Shown here piece by piece: positions 8,346 through 16,841 of a stretch of DNA of 39,435 nt (its first letter is position 1; the number at the start of each line of letters is the position of its first letter). Position numbers and translations under genes: made by a program. The stretch covers positions 1 to 39,435 of the forward strand of contig CALZJF010000019.1 of the NCBI GenBank assembly GCA_945787885.1, written 5' to 3'. The notes under the pieces were generated by a model that made no database searches, was not told the origin of the DNA, and was given only the letters and a program-made list of their open reading frames with translations. This stretch comes from an uncultured Bacteroidales bacterium. Lineage in GTDB: Bacteria; Bacteroidota; Bacteroidia; Bacteroidales; Bacteroidaceae.

Positions 8346-11237
8346 ATGACACTCACTACACGAACTGCACTCTCCACATTGCTGCTCGCTGCTCTCACCG
8401 CAGGAACAGCACGGGCGGTGCCTGCATATCCTGACAGCATCAGCGTGCTGCAGCCCGACGGCACACGGGTGAGCCTCTGCCTGCGGGGAGATGAATATCT
8501 GCATTGGGCTGTATCGCCTGATGGCTTCACCCTCCTTCAGGACGAAGCGGGATTCTGGACCTTTGCCACGCACGACAACGACGGACGACTCGCCCCTTCT
8601 TCGCTGCGCTACAGCAACTCGTCAGAGCCCGCCCGCCTTCAGGGCATTGCGCCCGGACTCACCTTCTGCCCGGAGCAACTGGCCGAGAAGTACCAGCGTG
8701 CTGCGCTGCCGCAGGTGTGGAAGCAGGCCGACCGCGGCTCTCTGCCACAGCGTGCTGCCGACAAAAGCCTGCAACTGGAGGAATCGTTCCCCACAACGGG
8801 AAAACACAAGTTGCTCGTATTGCTGGTGAACTTCTCCGACACGGAGACCACCTACACGCAGGAGGAAATCAGCGAGATGATGAATGGGGTGGCGTATGGC
8901 GGCAACGGCAGCTTCCGCGACTATTATCTGGCGGAATCCTACGGTCAGCTCGACATTGACGTCACCGTCAGCCGATGGGTGCAACTGCCATATTCCAAAA
9001 GCCTTTACGGCACTGACGGCGCCATCTACATCATTGGCGATGCGCTGGAGGCCTTAGACGAAGAGATTGACCTGACTGAATTTGACAACGACCACGACGG
9101 CATTCTCGACGGCCTCGCCGTCATACATCAGGGTGCCGGACAGGAGACTACGGGCAGCAGCAGTGATATTTGGTCGCACTCCAGCACCATCACGGGTATG
9201 GCGTTCGATGGCATTCAGGTGCGCCGCTATACCATCGAGCCTGAGATATTAGGCACCACGGGCGAACTCTCGCCCATCGGCGTCATCTGCCATGAGTTTG
9301 GCCACAACCTCGGTGCTCCCGACTTCTACGACACGGACTATTCCGTCTCCGGAGGCGAATATTGCGGCACGGGAAAATGGGACTTGCTGGGCTCCGGCGC
9401 ATGGAATGGGAACTACGGCGACTGTCCGGCTCCCATAAATGCCTGGCAGAAAATTCAGATGGGATGGCTCTCCCCCACCCTCCTCGATACTTCGCAGCGC
9501 ATTGATGCCATGCCCTCCATTGCTACGTCTCCCGTAGCTTACCGCATGAACACCACTGTGCCGGGGGAATATTTCATCTTGGAGAATCGTCAGCAAGCCG
9601 ACAATGCCTTCCATGGTGCCACGCCGGGCAGCGGCCTCATCGTCTATCACGTCGATGAAGGCATCATCCGCGATAATATCTATTGGAACACGCTGAACAT
9701 CACCTATCCCCAAGGCATCTACACCGTCTGCGCCGACGCCACGGAAGATGCCGGACAGCGCGTATCGTCATACGGCGACATCAACGTGGCATCAGCCTTA
9801 TTCGGAGGCGAGGGGGACCACCATGCCTTCAGCGATGCCACCACGCCCTCCTCGCGCTCGCGCTCAGGGCGTTATTCCTACAAATCGCTCTCGAACATCG
9901 TCACCGACAAGGAGGGACGCATCAGTTTCGACTTTACGCAAAATGCTGTGCCTGATGCTCCGACGGGTCTGACAGCAAAAACCATTGGCAAAGCCGTCAG
10001 CCTCACATGGGATGCCCCTGCCGCCGACCATGAAGGCTTCGGCGTGCCCGCACGCTATAATATCTACCGTCAGGACGAATGGATTGCCCACACCACGGAA
10101 TGCAGCTTCGTTGATGAAGAGCCTGACGATGGGGCCACCCTCGTCTATCAGGTAGATGCCGAATATGATTCCGGCCTCGTCTCTCCCTACGTCGAAACTG
10201 CCATACGTCTGCCGAAGAACATCATCGCCACCACACAGGCCGTAGTAGCAGAGGGAGACGATGCCCCCGAGGTTAAACTGACATGGACGCTTCCCACCAC
10301 GCTGACGCGCATGAGCGAGGTGGATTTGTATGAGTCTGCCACATACAACTGCGAGAGCATCGAGTATGTCCACCGCTTCACCGCCGACGATTTGGCAGCC
10401 TACCGCGGCTACAAAATCCGCCGTGTGGGCTTCCTGCCCTTCTCCGGACCGCAGGAAGTGAGCATCACCCTCCGCGTTTGGCAGGCAGAGGCCGACGGTT
10501 CGAGCCCTACCATCCTTTCCGAACGCACTATCAAGGAGTTTGGCAAGTACATGTGGAACGACATTCTCCTGACGAAGGCGGTAGAGATTCAGGATCAGCC
10601 GCAACTGTGGATAGGCATTCAGGCAAAAACGCTGAAGGGCGTTGCTGAAATTGCCAACGACCATTCGGGCGAAGGCATGGGCATGGGCAACTATCTGCGC
10701 CTCAACGACGGCGAATGGCATGCCGACGACAAGACTTCCGGCAACTTTGCCCTGCGCTTCACGCTCGCTGCTCCCTCAGCCCCTGATGCTGCGTGCAGCA
10801 TCTTCGCCGACGATGAGCTGACCGACCCCACGCTCGACCTGCTGTTCCCCATCGGCTTCGGCATCTATCGCGACGGCGAACTGCTGGGATATACGGGCAA
10901 CACCTGCTTTATCGACCGTATGCCCGTGGGCGCACAGCCAACGTATGGCATTACGAATGTCTATAAGGGCTACAACGAGTCTGAACCTACCTTGGTCAAG
11001 GTCAGCCTGCAAACGAACGGACTGACGACGGCATCCACCACCGATGTGGCAGACTGCATCCGCCCCTACGCCGGCGGCATCTCCCTGCAGACCGACGGTG
11101 CCTGGGCCATCTACGATGCCGGCGGCCGCCTGATGAATAAAGGTGGCGGCACGAGCGGCAGCAAGATTCCTCTGCCCGACGGCTTCTACATCGTACGCAC
11201 TCCCCACAGCCAGACAAAGGTTTTGCTGACGCGCTAA
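8346..11237 (+). CDS. M6-family secreted metalloprotease with type IX sorting domain
   Basis: A 963-aa protein. The start is ATG 8346, because the alternative TTG at 8337 adds three residues ahead of a normal signal peptide (MTLTTRTALSTLLLAALTAGTARA). Next comes the usual M6 N-terminal region (VPAYPDSISVLQPDGTRV..LRGDEYLHWAVSPDGFTL). The peptidase domain starts near residue 158 (HKLLVLLVNFSDTE). The zinc site is HEFGHNLGAPDFYD, with His316, Glu317 and His320. Two fibronectin type III-like parts (about 535-640 and in the 700s-800s) precede a C-terminal sorting domain (AWAIYDAGGRLMNKG, GFYIVRTPHSQTKVLLTR). Likely a surface or released protease acting on host or dietary protein. All catalytic residues are intact. 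A perfect hairpin terminator follows 23 bases after the stop. Confidence 0.93.
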   Translation: MTLTTRTALSTLLLAALTAGTARAVPAYPDSISVLQPDGTRVSLCLRGDEYLHWAVSPDGFTLLQDEAGFWTFATHDNDGRLAPSSLRYSNSSEPARLQGIAPGLTFCPEQLAEKYQRAALPQVWKQADRGSLPQRAADKSLQLEESFPTTGKHKLLVLLVNFSDTETTYTQEEISEMMNGVAYGGNGSFRDYYLAESYGQLDIDVTVSRWVQLPYSKSLYGTDGAIYIIGDALEALDEEIDLTEFDNDHDGILDGLAVIHQGAGQETTGSSSDIWSHSSTITGMAFDGIQVRRYTIEPEILGTTGELSPIGVICHEFGHNLGAPDFYDTDYSVSGGEYCGTGKWDLLGSGAWNGNYGDCPAPINAWQKIQMGWLSPTLLDTSQRIDAMPSIATSPVAYRMNTTVPGEYFILENRQQADNAFHGATPGSGLIVYHVDEGIIRDNIYWNTLNITYPQGIYTVCADATEDAGQRVSSYGDINVASALFGGEGDHHAFSDATTPSSRSRSGRYSYKSLSNIVTDKEGRISFDFTQNAVPDAPTGLTAKTIGKAVSLTWDAPAADHEGFGVPARYNIYRQDEWIAHTTECSFVDEEPDDGATLVYQVDAEYDSGLVSPYVETAIRLPKNIIATTQAVVAEGDDAPEVKLTWTLPTTLTRMSEVDLYESATYNCESIEYVHRFTADDLAAYRGYKIRRVGFLPFSGPQEVSITLRVWQAEADGSSPTILSERTIKEFGKYMWNDILLTKAVEIQDQPQLWIGIQAKTLKGVAEIANDHSGEGMGMGNYLRLNDGEWHADDKTSGNFALRFTLAAPSAPDAACSIFADDELTDPTLDLLFPIGFGIYRDGELLGYTGNTCFIDRMPVGAQPTYGITNVYKGYNESEPTLVKVSLQTNGLTTASTTDVADCIRPYAGGISLQTDGAWAIYDAGGRLMNKGGGTSGSKIPLPDGFYIVRTPHSQTKVLLTR

Positions 11238-11260
11238 CCCTCTCCCTGCTGATGCCTATA

Positions 11261-11301
11261 GAAAAGCTCCCTGATTGCCAGCTGCAATCAGGGAGCTTTT
11301 C
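11261..11301. terminator. Strong bidirectional terminator
   Basis: A perfect 17-bp stem: GAAAAGCTCCCTGATTG (11261-11277) with CAATCAGGGAGCTTTTC (11285-11301), 7-base loop and A/T tracts at both ends. It serves the metalloprotease from the left and the truncated Crp-like gene from the right. Confidence 0.9.
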
Positions 11302-11314
11302 TGTGTTTTCCGTA

Positions 11315-11548
11315 TCAACGACTGAGGTGTCGGCTCAGGGCTTCAGGCGTCACGCCGATGTATGCCGCCACATCCCGACGACTCAGGCGCAGCAAAATGT
11401 CGGGCACGCGCTCAAGCAGGTCGTCAAGACGCTGCCACGGACTGAGCCTCGACTCTGAAATATAGTGCATGAGATGCGTATGGGCAATATATTCTGTGAA
11501 GGCGCGCACATACCTCTGTTCTTCCACGCAATGCTCGAAGAAAGCCAT
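11315..11548 (-). pseudogene. Truncated Crp/Fnr-type regulator, C-terminal HTH part only
   Basis: A 77-aa reading frame. It matches only the last third of a Bacteroidales Crp/Fnr regulator: a helical linker (MAFFEHCVEEQRYVRAF) and the DNA-binding end (RLDDLLERVPDILLRLSRRD, VAAYIGVTPEALSRHLSR). The usual cyclic-nucleotide-binding beta-roll of about 120 residues is absent, and I see no matching code upstream in other frames. A promoter-like pair (11559-11590) sits right at its 5' end, which would give a nearly leaderless transcript. It could be a decayed gene or a short stand-alone DNA-binding protein. The family assignment rests on the terminal HTH pattern. Confidence 0.6.
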
Positions 11549-11558
11549 ACGCTGTCGG

Positions 11559-11590
11559 CAAATTTACGAAATGGCGGGCGGAGACACAAA
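11559..11590 (-). promoter_or_regulatory. Promoter-like pair before the truncated Crp-like gene
   Basis: On the minus strand TTTG (plus 11587-11590), 20 bases, then TAAATTTG (plus 11559-11566), a full match to the Bacteroidales consensus. The box ends 10 bases before the ATG, so the leader would be only a few bases long. Confidence 0.5.
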
Positions 11591-11653
11591 TAAACGACAC
11601 GGATGCTCCCTCAGAATATCAGACAGCCCTCTGAAAACATCGTGGCATTTTAC

Positions 11654-11697
11654 GCAAAAAGCCCGGAGCATTCCTCCTGAACGCTCCGGGCTTTTGC
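11654..11697 (-). terminator. Terminator of the GH35 gene
   Basis: GCTCCGGGCTTTTGC (11683-11697) pairs with GCAAAAAGCCCGGAGC (11654-11669), 13-base loop, with TTTTT on the minus strand. It lies about 35 bases past the GH35 stop. Confidence 0.85.
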
Positions 11698-11732
11698 TCA
11701 TGATGTCTGCTTTTCAGCGTGCATGGCAATGA

Positions 11733-14099
11733 TTAGAACACATACACTTCGCATTCCCGAACGCAGCCCGTGCTCTTATTGCCCATCTGCGGCATATATT
11801 CCAGTCCGCCAATCGTCGTTTCCTCGCCCAAGTCGATGACGAGCATCGTGGGCGCAGCCTCTTCGCCGGCGGGGAGTGCCTGCCAGTGGGTAGATTCCTG
11901 AAGGTCGAAGGCCTTGTCGGCAGTATGATTGCCCTGCAGCGTCTCGCTGCTCACATACATGGCATGCCAGTTCGTACGATTCACGCGCTTGCCCTCTCCG
12001 TCCTGCAGATAAAGTTCGGCTATCGTGGCGGGCTTGCCGTCGTGGGTAGAGGTCATGAGGAATGCCACGTAGCGTCCGCGGGCCGGCTGTCCGAAGCGCA
12101 ACGTCTGATAGGTGCTGGCATTGCGTTGCAGTGTGCCGCGCAGGCAGGGCGTTTGGCTGCTCAGGTCGGGGCGTTGCCGCATGCCGTCGCCATCGCTGCG
12201 CTTGGAAGGCTGGAGCTGATCGAGGATAGGATGACTTTCGCCCCATACGATGGCTTGGCTCGGTCCTTCCACGTCGAGCACAATGACCTCGTTGCGCCCC
12301 TTCTTCAGCCAGCATCCAGGCAGATAGAGCGTCTGCTGCGGACCGATATTCCAGAATCTTCCTATCGCATGGCCATTCACATACACCTGCCCCTTGCCCC
12401 AAAGTTCCATGTTGAGGAAGGTGTCGCCAGGCTTCTTCACGTTGAAGTAGCCCCGATAGTAGCCCGCCTTGGTGGGCAGCGTAGTCGCTGCCTTCGGTTT
12501 CCCGCTCTCCAAGGCTCGGAGTGCATCTTCGTAAGCATCGGGCAGCGTGGCGCAGGTCCAGACTTTCGGAGTCAGCGTGAGCTCGGCCTGCGCAGAGGCT
12601 GCCTTGAGCGTCAAGGGCGAAACGATGCCCTTATAGTCCTTGATGCCCCATCCGAAGTTGATGCGCCCCATGCCTTCTACGAGAATCTCCAGCTTGTCGC
12701 CTGCCTTCACCGCGGGCATGCTGAGCGTCGTCTCGTTCTTCACGCGATTGATGATGCCCGTCTGCCTGCCGTTGAGGAAGACGATGCCATAGTCGTGAAC
12801 CTCCGCCTCCAGCGTCGAAGCAGGAAAGTCGGCAGGCAGCGTGGTGGCATAGAGCATACTGCCCCACCCCATGTCCATATCTTCAAAGGTGAGGAGAGGC
12901 CCCGATGCCGAAATGCTGTCAATGCCCAGCGTGATGGGCGCATACTCTTCGAGCTCCATGCGAGGCAATGTGATGAGAGGCGCGGGGAGCGAGGGCACGG
13001 CAGGGAGCGGGGCGGAGGTGTAGTGGCTCAGGCATTCCCGCAGCAAATGGTACTTCGGCGTGGCCTGCCCATATTCGCCGATGGGGGCATCGTAGTCGTA
13101 GGAAGTGACGTCGGGGGCGATGCCCGGCGAGTTTGCCCCTGCCCAGTGGCCGAAGCTCGTGCCGCCGTGGGTCATGTAGAGGGAGAAGGAGATGCCCTTG
13201 TCGAGCATTTCGCTGATGCCTGCCACCATATCTTCTGCCGCACGAGTCTCATGGGCAGTGCCCCACTTGTCGAACCATCCGCTCCAAAATTCCGAACACA
13301 TGAGCGGCGTGTCGGGACGCACCTCTTTCAGACGGCGAAACTGGTCGTCGATGTTGGAGCCTGTGCCGAAGTTCATCGTCCAGACCAAATCGTCGAGCCC
13401 ATTCACCTCGAAGGTCGATGCCCAATCGCATTGGAAGAGCACGACATCCTGCCCCCAATGCTTGCGGAGCATATCGCGAATGGCAGCCACGTGCTCCTTA
13501 TTGCGGGCGTAGGCACCATACTCGTTCTCCACTTGCACCATGATGATGGGGCCGCCCTTGTCGATGGTCAGCGGTGCGAGCTGTTCTGCCACCTTTTCTT
13601 CAAATATTCCCACTCGTTCCAGATAGTAGGCATCGTTGTCGCGCAGCTTGATGTCCTTCTTCTTCAGCAGCCACCAGGGCAGTCCGCCCATCTCCCATTC
13701 CGCACAGACATAGGGGCCGGGGCGCACGATGACGTACATGCCGTGCTTCTGCGCCAGACGGCAGAAGGCTGCCACATCATTGTTGCCCGTGAAGTCAAAC
13801 TCGCCTTCGCGCTGCTCATGGATATTCCAGAAGACATAGAGGCAGATGGTGTTCATGCCCAGGGCTTTACACATTTTTATGCGGTGTTCCCAGTAGTCGC
13901 GTGGTATGCGGGGATAGTGCAGTTCGGCAGCTTTCACCGTGAAGGGCTGTCCTTTCAGGAGGAAGGTGCCCTTGCCGATGGCGAAGCTGGCATCAGCGGT
14001 TTCTGCCGCTGTCGGCAGGGCGGCTGCGGCGGGCGCAGGATTTCCCAACGCCAAGAGGGAGGCGAGACTGAGGAGAAGATGGGTGTGACGGAGTTTCAT
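11733..14099 (-). CDS. GH35 beta-galactosidase, secreted
   Basis: A 788-aa glycoside hydrolase family 35 enzyme that releases terminal beta-galactose from glycans. A signal peptide (about 1-27) suggests a periplasmic or surface location. The catalytic TIM barrel spans about 40-355. The acid/base Glu193 lies in MVQVENEYG and the nucleophile Glu270 in LMCSEFWSGW; GPYVCAEWEMGGLPWWL (about 128-144) is the family hallmark. Beta-sandwich modules follow (GKGQVYVNGHAIGRFWNIGPQ at about 565-585). The end (about 675-788: TLRFGQPARGRYVAFLMTST, IGGLEYMPQMGNKSTGCV) resembles an F5/8 type C (discoidin) carbohydrate-binding domain. It is 17 bp downstream of the broken lipocalin-like gene and probably shared the promoter at 14736-14767. 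Confidence 0.95.
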   Translation of the reverse strand: MKLRHTHLLLSLASLLALGNPAPAAAALPTAAETADASFAIGKGTFLLKGQPFTVKAAELHYPRIPRDYWEHRIKMCKALGMNTICLYVFWNIHEQREGEFDFTGNNDVAAFCRLAQKHGMYVIVRPGPYVCAEWEMGGLPWWLLKKKDIKLRDNDAYYLERVGIFEEKVAEQLAPLTIDKGGPIIMVQVENEYGAYARNKEHVAAIRDMLRKHWGQDVVLFQCDWASTFEVNGLDDLVWTMNFGTGSNIDDQFRRLKEVRPDTPLMCSEFWSGWFDKWGTAHETRAAEDMVAGISEMLDKGISFSLYMTHGGTSFGHWAGANSPGIAPDVTSYDYDAPIGEYGQATPKYHLLRECLSHYTSAPLPAVPSLPAPLITLPRMELEEYAPITLGIDSISASGPLLTFEDMDMGWGSMLYATTLPADFPASTLEAEVHDYGIVFLNGRQTGIINRVKNETTLSMPAVKAGDKLEILVEGMGRINFGWGIKDYKGIVSPLTLKAASAQAELTLTPKVWTCATLPDAYEDALRALESGKPKAATTLPTKAGYYRGYFNVKKPGDTFLNMELWGKGQVYVNGHAIGRFWNIGPQQTLYLPGCWLKKGRNEVIVLDVEGPSQAIVWGESHPILDQLQPSKRSDGDGMRQRPDLSSQTPCLRGTLQRNASTYQTLRFGQPARGRYVAFLMTSTHDGKPATIAELYLQDGEGKRVNRTNWHAMYVSSETLQGNHTADKAFDLQESTHWQALPAGEEAAPTMLVIDLGEETTIGGLEYMPQMGNKSTGCVRECEVYVF

Positions 14100-14116
14100 G
14101 ATATATTTCTTTTTGA

Positions 14117-14675
14117 TTATCCACGTGTATAGGTGATGTCCATGCTGCCGCGGCGCAGTTGCAGGCTGTCAGTTGTCTGGCGCACCACACGGAGCGTATC
14201 GGAGAAGGGCGCGCTGACGCCATTGCCTATGCTCATACCGTCCAGCACGAGCACATCGTGCGCAGGCTGACTCCAGCCTTTATACTTCAGCGTAGCCATG
14301 TTCAGGTAGGTTCTATAAATTAGTTTCCAATGTAAGGCAGTGTTTCTGTTTTACTTGGATGTCTTCACGCCTCTCGCACCATATCTTTTTGTCTTTCATT
14401 CAGTCACGTAGCCCGCTACGCTCCCTCGTGAAAAACAAAAACCTACGGCACGATAGTCGCAAATACATCGCAAGCTAATTGATAGAACCTACCTTCACTG
14501 ATTCTGCACTGCCGTCGGCATACAGCGTGAAGCCCTGACGGGAATCGGGCTGACCGGGGATGGGCTGCGTCCAAGTGCCTTCGAGGCTGAGAGGGGCTGA
14601 ATTAGTGCAAGATGACATGCCAAGACCGGCAAGGAGAATGCCGAGGGCGGCAGAGGTCTGAATAGTTTTCTTCAT
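14117..14675 (-). pseudogene. Lipocalin-like lipoprotein gene, split by a 191-bp element
   Basis: The N-terminal part (14675 down to about 14495) encodes a lipoprotein signal, MKKTIQTSAALGILLAGLGMSSC, and the first lipocalin-like strand (LEGTWTQPIPGQPDSRQGFT). The element then adds a few foreign codons and a TAG stop. The remainder continues after the element (MATLKYKGWSQPAHDVLVLD, SDTLRVVRQTTDSLQLRRGS, ending DITYTRG). Removing the element and one copy of the short target duplication gives ..AESV-NMATLKYKGW.. in one frame, matching the usual single-domain layout of about 120 residues. The break therefore looks recent and clean. It lies just upstream of the GH35 gene and probably headed the same operon. 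Without excision the product would be a short lipidated fragment. Confidence 0.85.
14304..14494. mobile_element. 191-bp element with terminal inverted repeats (MITE-like)
   Basis: The left end AGGTAGGTTCTATAAATTAG (14304-14323) is the inverse of the right end at 14475-14494 apart from one base. The flanks are TTC (14301-14303) and TC or TTC (to 14496), so the target duplication is 2 or 3 bp. No coding frame of useful size is present, so it must have been moved by a transposase supplied elsewhere. An inner palindrome CGTAGCCCGCTACG lies near 14405. A second copy end lies at 1-50. Confidence 0.85.
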
Positions 14676-14735
14676 TTCTAATAGGTGTTTTTTTGTGTGT
14701 ATGGGGGAAAAATATCTGCGTCAGGGCGATTTCGG

Positions 14736-14767
14736 CAAAATTAAGCACTTTACGATGAACCAACAAA
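14736..14767 (-). promoter_or_regulatory. Bacteroidales-type promoter for the lipocalin-GH35 unit
   Basis: On the minus strand TTTG (plus 14764-14767), exactly 20 bases, then TAATTTTG (plus 14736-14743). It matches the consensus fully and lies about 60 bases before the lipocalin ATG. The split gene may now have polar effects on the GH35 gene behind it. Confidence 0.75.
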
Positions 14768-14977
14768 GAAAATGGCCACAAAGCATGAAAACCTTGATTC
14801 AAGTCATTGAGTGCTGACTTTCCTTCGCCATTCAGCCGCGCCCTGACTTCCTTCCTTTTATCCTTGCCCACAGCACGCTCTTGCCTGCTTTCGTGCAGAA
14901 GCTCCACGCCACGCCATTGCTTGGCGCTGCCCGCACAGCAGGCAAGGGGGCGTTCTGCTGGGCTCCGGCTCCGCAAG

Positions 14978-15068
14978 TGGTCATTTCCGCCCCTCAGAGT
15001 GCTCACTTTCTGCCCTTTAAGCAATCACTTTCGCCCCTCAAAATGGCCACTTGGGGACGAAATGTGCC
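14978..15068 (+). repeat. Array of 22-bp units, locus 2
   Basis: Three 22-bp units (14978-14999, 15000-15021, 15022-15043) on the pattern TnnTCAnTTTCnGCCC, then a 25-base end unit (TGGCCACTT..GTGCC). Layout and unit number equal loci 1 and 3. It lies in the 533-bp divergent gap 14676-15208, which otherwise holds the two promoters described and no supported gene. Confidence 0.8.
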
Positions 15069-15176
15069 GTCGGAAGTTGAATCTTCATAGTCGGCAAAAC
15101 GGCAAAATGGGGGCTAACTGGCAAATAGCAAGCCTATTCGGGGGGAATATGAGGGGGCTGTTTGGAAGAAAATGCG

Positions 15177-15184
15177 TATTTTTG
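15177..15184 (+). promoter_or_regulatory. -7 box before the acidic membrane protein
   Basis: TATTTTTG matches TAnnTTTG, 24 bases before the ATG. No TTTG at the expected -33 spacing is present; the nearest one is only 12 bases upstream. Confidence 0.4.
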
Positions 15185-15208
15185 CCCCATTGAAACACGG
15201 AAAAAAAC

Positions 15209-15631
15209 ATGAGCGAAGAATACTACGAAGACGAATATGAGGAACTGGCTGACGAATCTGCCGACGACTTCGATGCCGGCTATGCCGACGAGGTGGAAGA
15301 CGCCTTGGCAGACATAGAGGCTTACGAGGATGCTGCGTACGAGGATGCTGAAGATGTCGGCGAACATGCTGACGCTTCGGGCAGGCATACGCCTGACGAT
15401 GGCCACGGCGCGCAGCACTTCGCCCACGGCGCACTGCCGGGAGCTGCTGCGGGCCATGCGGCTGCGCGGGCGCGCAGAAGCCGCGTGCATGAATACACCG
15501 AAGGCGAACGCCAAAACGAACGCATCCGGCGCAGGCGGCAGGCTGAAGCGGGGGAAGACGACACTGCGGCAGGCTGCATGGCCCTATCGCTCATACTCCT
15601 CTTCATTGTGCTGTTCTTCGTCTGCTGCTGA
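15209..15631 (+). CDS. Acidic tail-anchored membrane protein, unknown function
   Basis: A 140-aa protein. Residues 1-58 are extremely acidic (MSEEYYEDEYEELADESADD and similar, with runs of Ala/Glu/Asp/Tyr). Residues 59-90 are Gly/Ala/His-rich, and 91-112 are strongly basic (RARRSR..RIRRRRQ). The last ~20 residues form one hydrophobic helix ending VLFFVCC. This suggests a cytoplasmic acidic domain held at the inner membrane by a C-terminal anchor, with the basic part on the inner face. The start is supported by the -7 box and the absence of a better ATG. The low-complexity sequence makes the middle of the frame less certain. It ends at a bidirectional terminator. No family is recognised. Confidence 0.6.
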   Translation: MSEEYYEDEYEELADESADDFDAGYADEVEDALADIEAYEDAAYEDAEDVGEHADASGRHTPDDGHGAQHFAHGALPGAAAGHAAARARRSRVHEYTEGERQNERIRRRRQAEAGEDDTAAGCMALSLILLFIVLFFVCC

Positions 15632-15640
15632 GAAATGACG

Positions 15641-15702
15641 AAAAAAAGCAATCCGTGCTGTTCAGACACACTCACGTCTGAATGGCACGGATTGCTTTTT
15701 TC
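15641..15702. terminator. Bidirectional terminator between convergent genes
   Basis: AAAAAAAGCAATCCGTGC (15641-15658) pairs with GCACGGATTGCTTTTTT (15685-15701), with an inner TTCAGAC/GTCTGAA stem. It separates the acidic protein gene from the end of the glycine cleavage unit. Confidence 0.9.
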
Positions 15703-15731
15703 GTTCAGCTGACTGGGCGAGGGGCGCAGCC

Positions 15732-16787
15732 TTACTGCTCGCAGAACACGAGGCAGACGGGCCGCGGAGTAGCTATGCGCTTGCCCGTGTCGGCGAGGAG
15801 ACCCGTAGCGGCATCGCGATCATAGATTTCCACGGCATCGGCATCGCGGCACGCCACGAGCAGATAGCGCCCATCGGGGGTGAGGGCGAAATTGCGGGGA
15901 TGTGAGCCCGTAGGCTGATAGCCCACGGGAGACAGCCGCCCGTCGGCCCCCACGGAGAAGATGCTCACGCCATCGCCGCGAAGACGATGGGAGGCGTAGA
16001 GGAAACGCCCGTCGGGCGAAAGATGGATGTCGGCACTGCCCTGCCCGTCGTAACGGTCGGCCTTCACGCGCTGCACCTCCTTCAACGGCTGGGAATCGCC
16101 GGGCTGATAGGACAGGACGGCTATCTCGCCGCTTATCTCGCCAAGCAGATAGGCATACTGACCGCGGGCATCGAAACAAAGATGGCGGGGCCCCATGCCG
16201 CTTGCCACGGGGAACGACTGGGTGGAACGGGGGTAGGAGCCATCGGCGGCCTGCGGGAAGAGATGAATCTGGTCTGTCCCCAAATCGTTTGCCAGCATCC
16301 ATTTGCCATCGCGCGTGAAGTTGATGGCGTGGAGATGGGGCTGGCTCTGCCGTTCGGGAGTGGGGCCGTGGCCGTCGAACTGCGTCAGCTGCCCTGCCGA
16401 CAGGCTGCCATTGGCATCGCGGCGGAACATCGTCACGCTGCCGCCGAGATAGTTGGCGGTATAGAGGCTGCCGCCGTCGGGCGACAACGCCACATAGCAC
16501 GGCGCACCGCCTTTTGTCAGACGCGCGCCCAGCAGTTCAAGGCGGGAGGCCTCGGGCTGGAAGACGAGATGATGGAGCATGGAGCGCTCGTCGGCATACT
16601 CGCTGACGCAATAGACATGGCGGGCATCGGGGGTGAGGCAGAGGAAGGAGGGATTTTCTATGCCCGAAGCCTGACAGCGGAGAGTGGCGGAAGCCTCGGC
16701 GGGATTGAAAGCATAGACCTTCACGCCGGGGTCGGCAGAGGAGCAATAGCTGCCTATCAGCAGGAACAGGGAAGAAAGGAATTGCAT
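15732..16787 (-). CDS. Beta-propeller lactonase (6-phosphogluconolactonase-like)
   Basis: A 351-aa protein of the seven-bladed lactonase family. Each blade carries a phrase of the LTPDARHVYCVSEY, LSPDGGSLYTANY, LSPDGRFLYASHR or LTPDGRYLLVACR type. The hallmark QPHLHAINFTRDGKWMLANDLGTDQ and GMGPRHLCFD segments are intact. Family members hydrolyse 6-phosphogluconolactone, but some act on other lactones, so the substrate is inferred. A short hydrophobic N-terminus (MQFLSSLFLLIGSYCSS) is part of the first strand rather than a sure signal peptide. It lies 54 bp behind lpdA on the same strand and probably rides on that transcript. A functional link with glycine cleavage is not evident. Confidence 0.85.
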   Translation of the reverse strand: MQFLSSLFLLIGSYCSSADPGVKVYAFNPAEASATLRCQASGIENPSFLCLTPDARHVYCVSEYADERSMLHHLVFQPEASRLELLGARLTKGGAPCYVALSPDGGSLYTANYLGGSVTMFRRDANGSLSAGQLTQFDGHGPTPERQSQPHLHAINFTRDGKWMLANDLGTDQIHLFPQAADGSYPRSTQSFPVASGMGPRHLCFDARGQYAYLLGEISGEIAVLSYQPGDSQPLKEVQRVKADRYDGQGSADIHLSPDGRFLYASHRLRGDGVSIFSVGADGRLSPVGYQPTGSHPRNFALTPDGRYLLVACRDADAVEIYDRDAATGLLADTGKRIATPRPVCLVFCEQ

Positions 16788-16841
16788 GGGGACGTTGGGC
16801 TTTTTCGGGGGGAGAGGGGAAGCGGAGACGACGGACGTTCC

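Noticed and set aside
11886-14132. A 748-aa plus-strand frame opposite the GH35 gene
   Set aside because: It is a mirror frame of a G/C-rich gene; GH35 on the other strand has signal peptide, catalytic residues and terminator.
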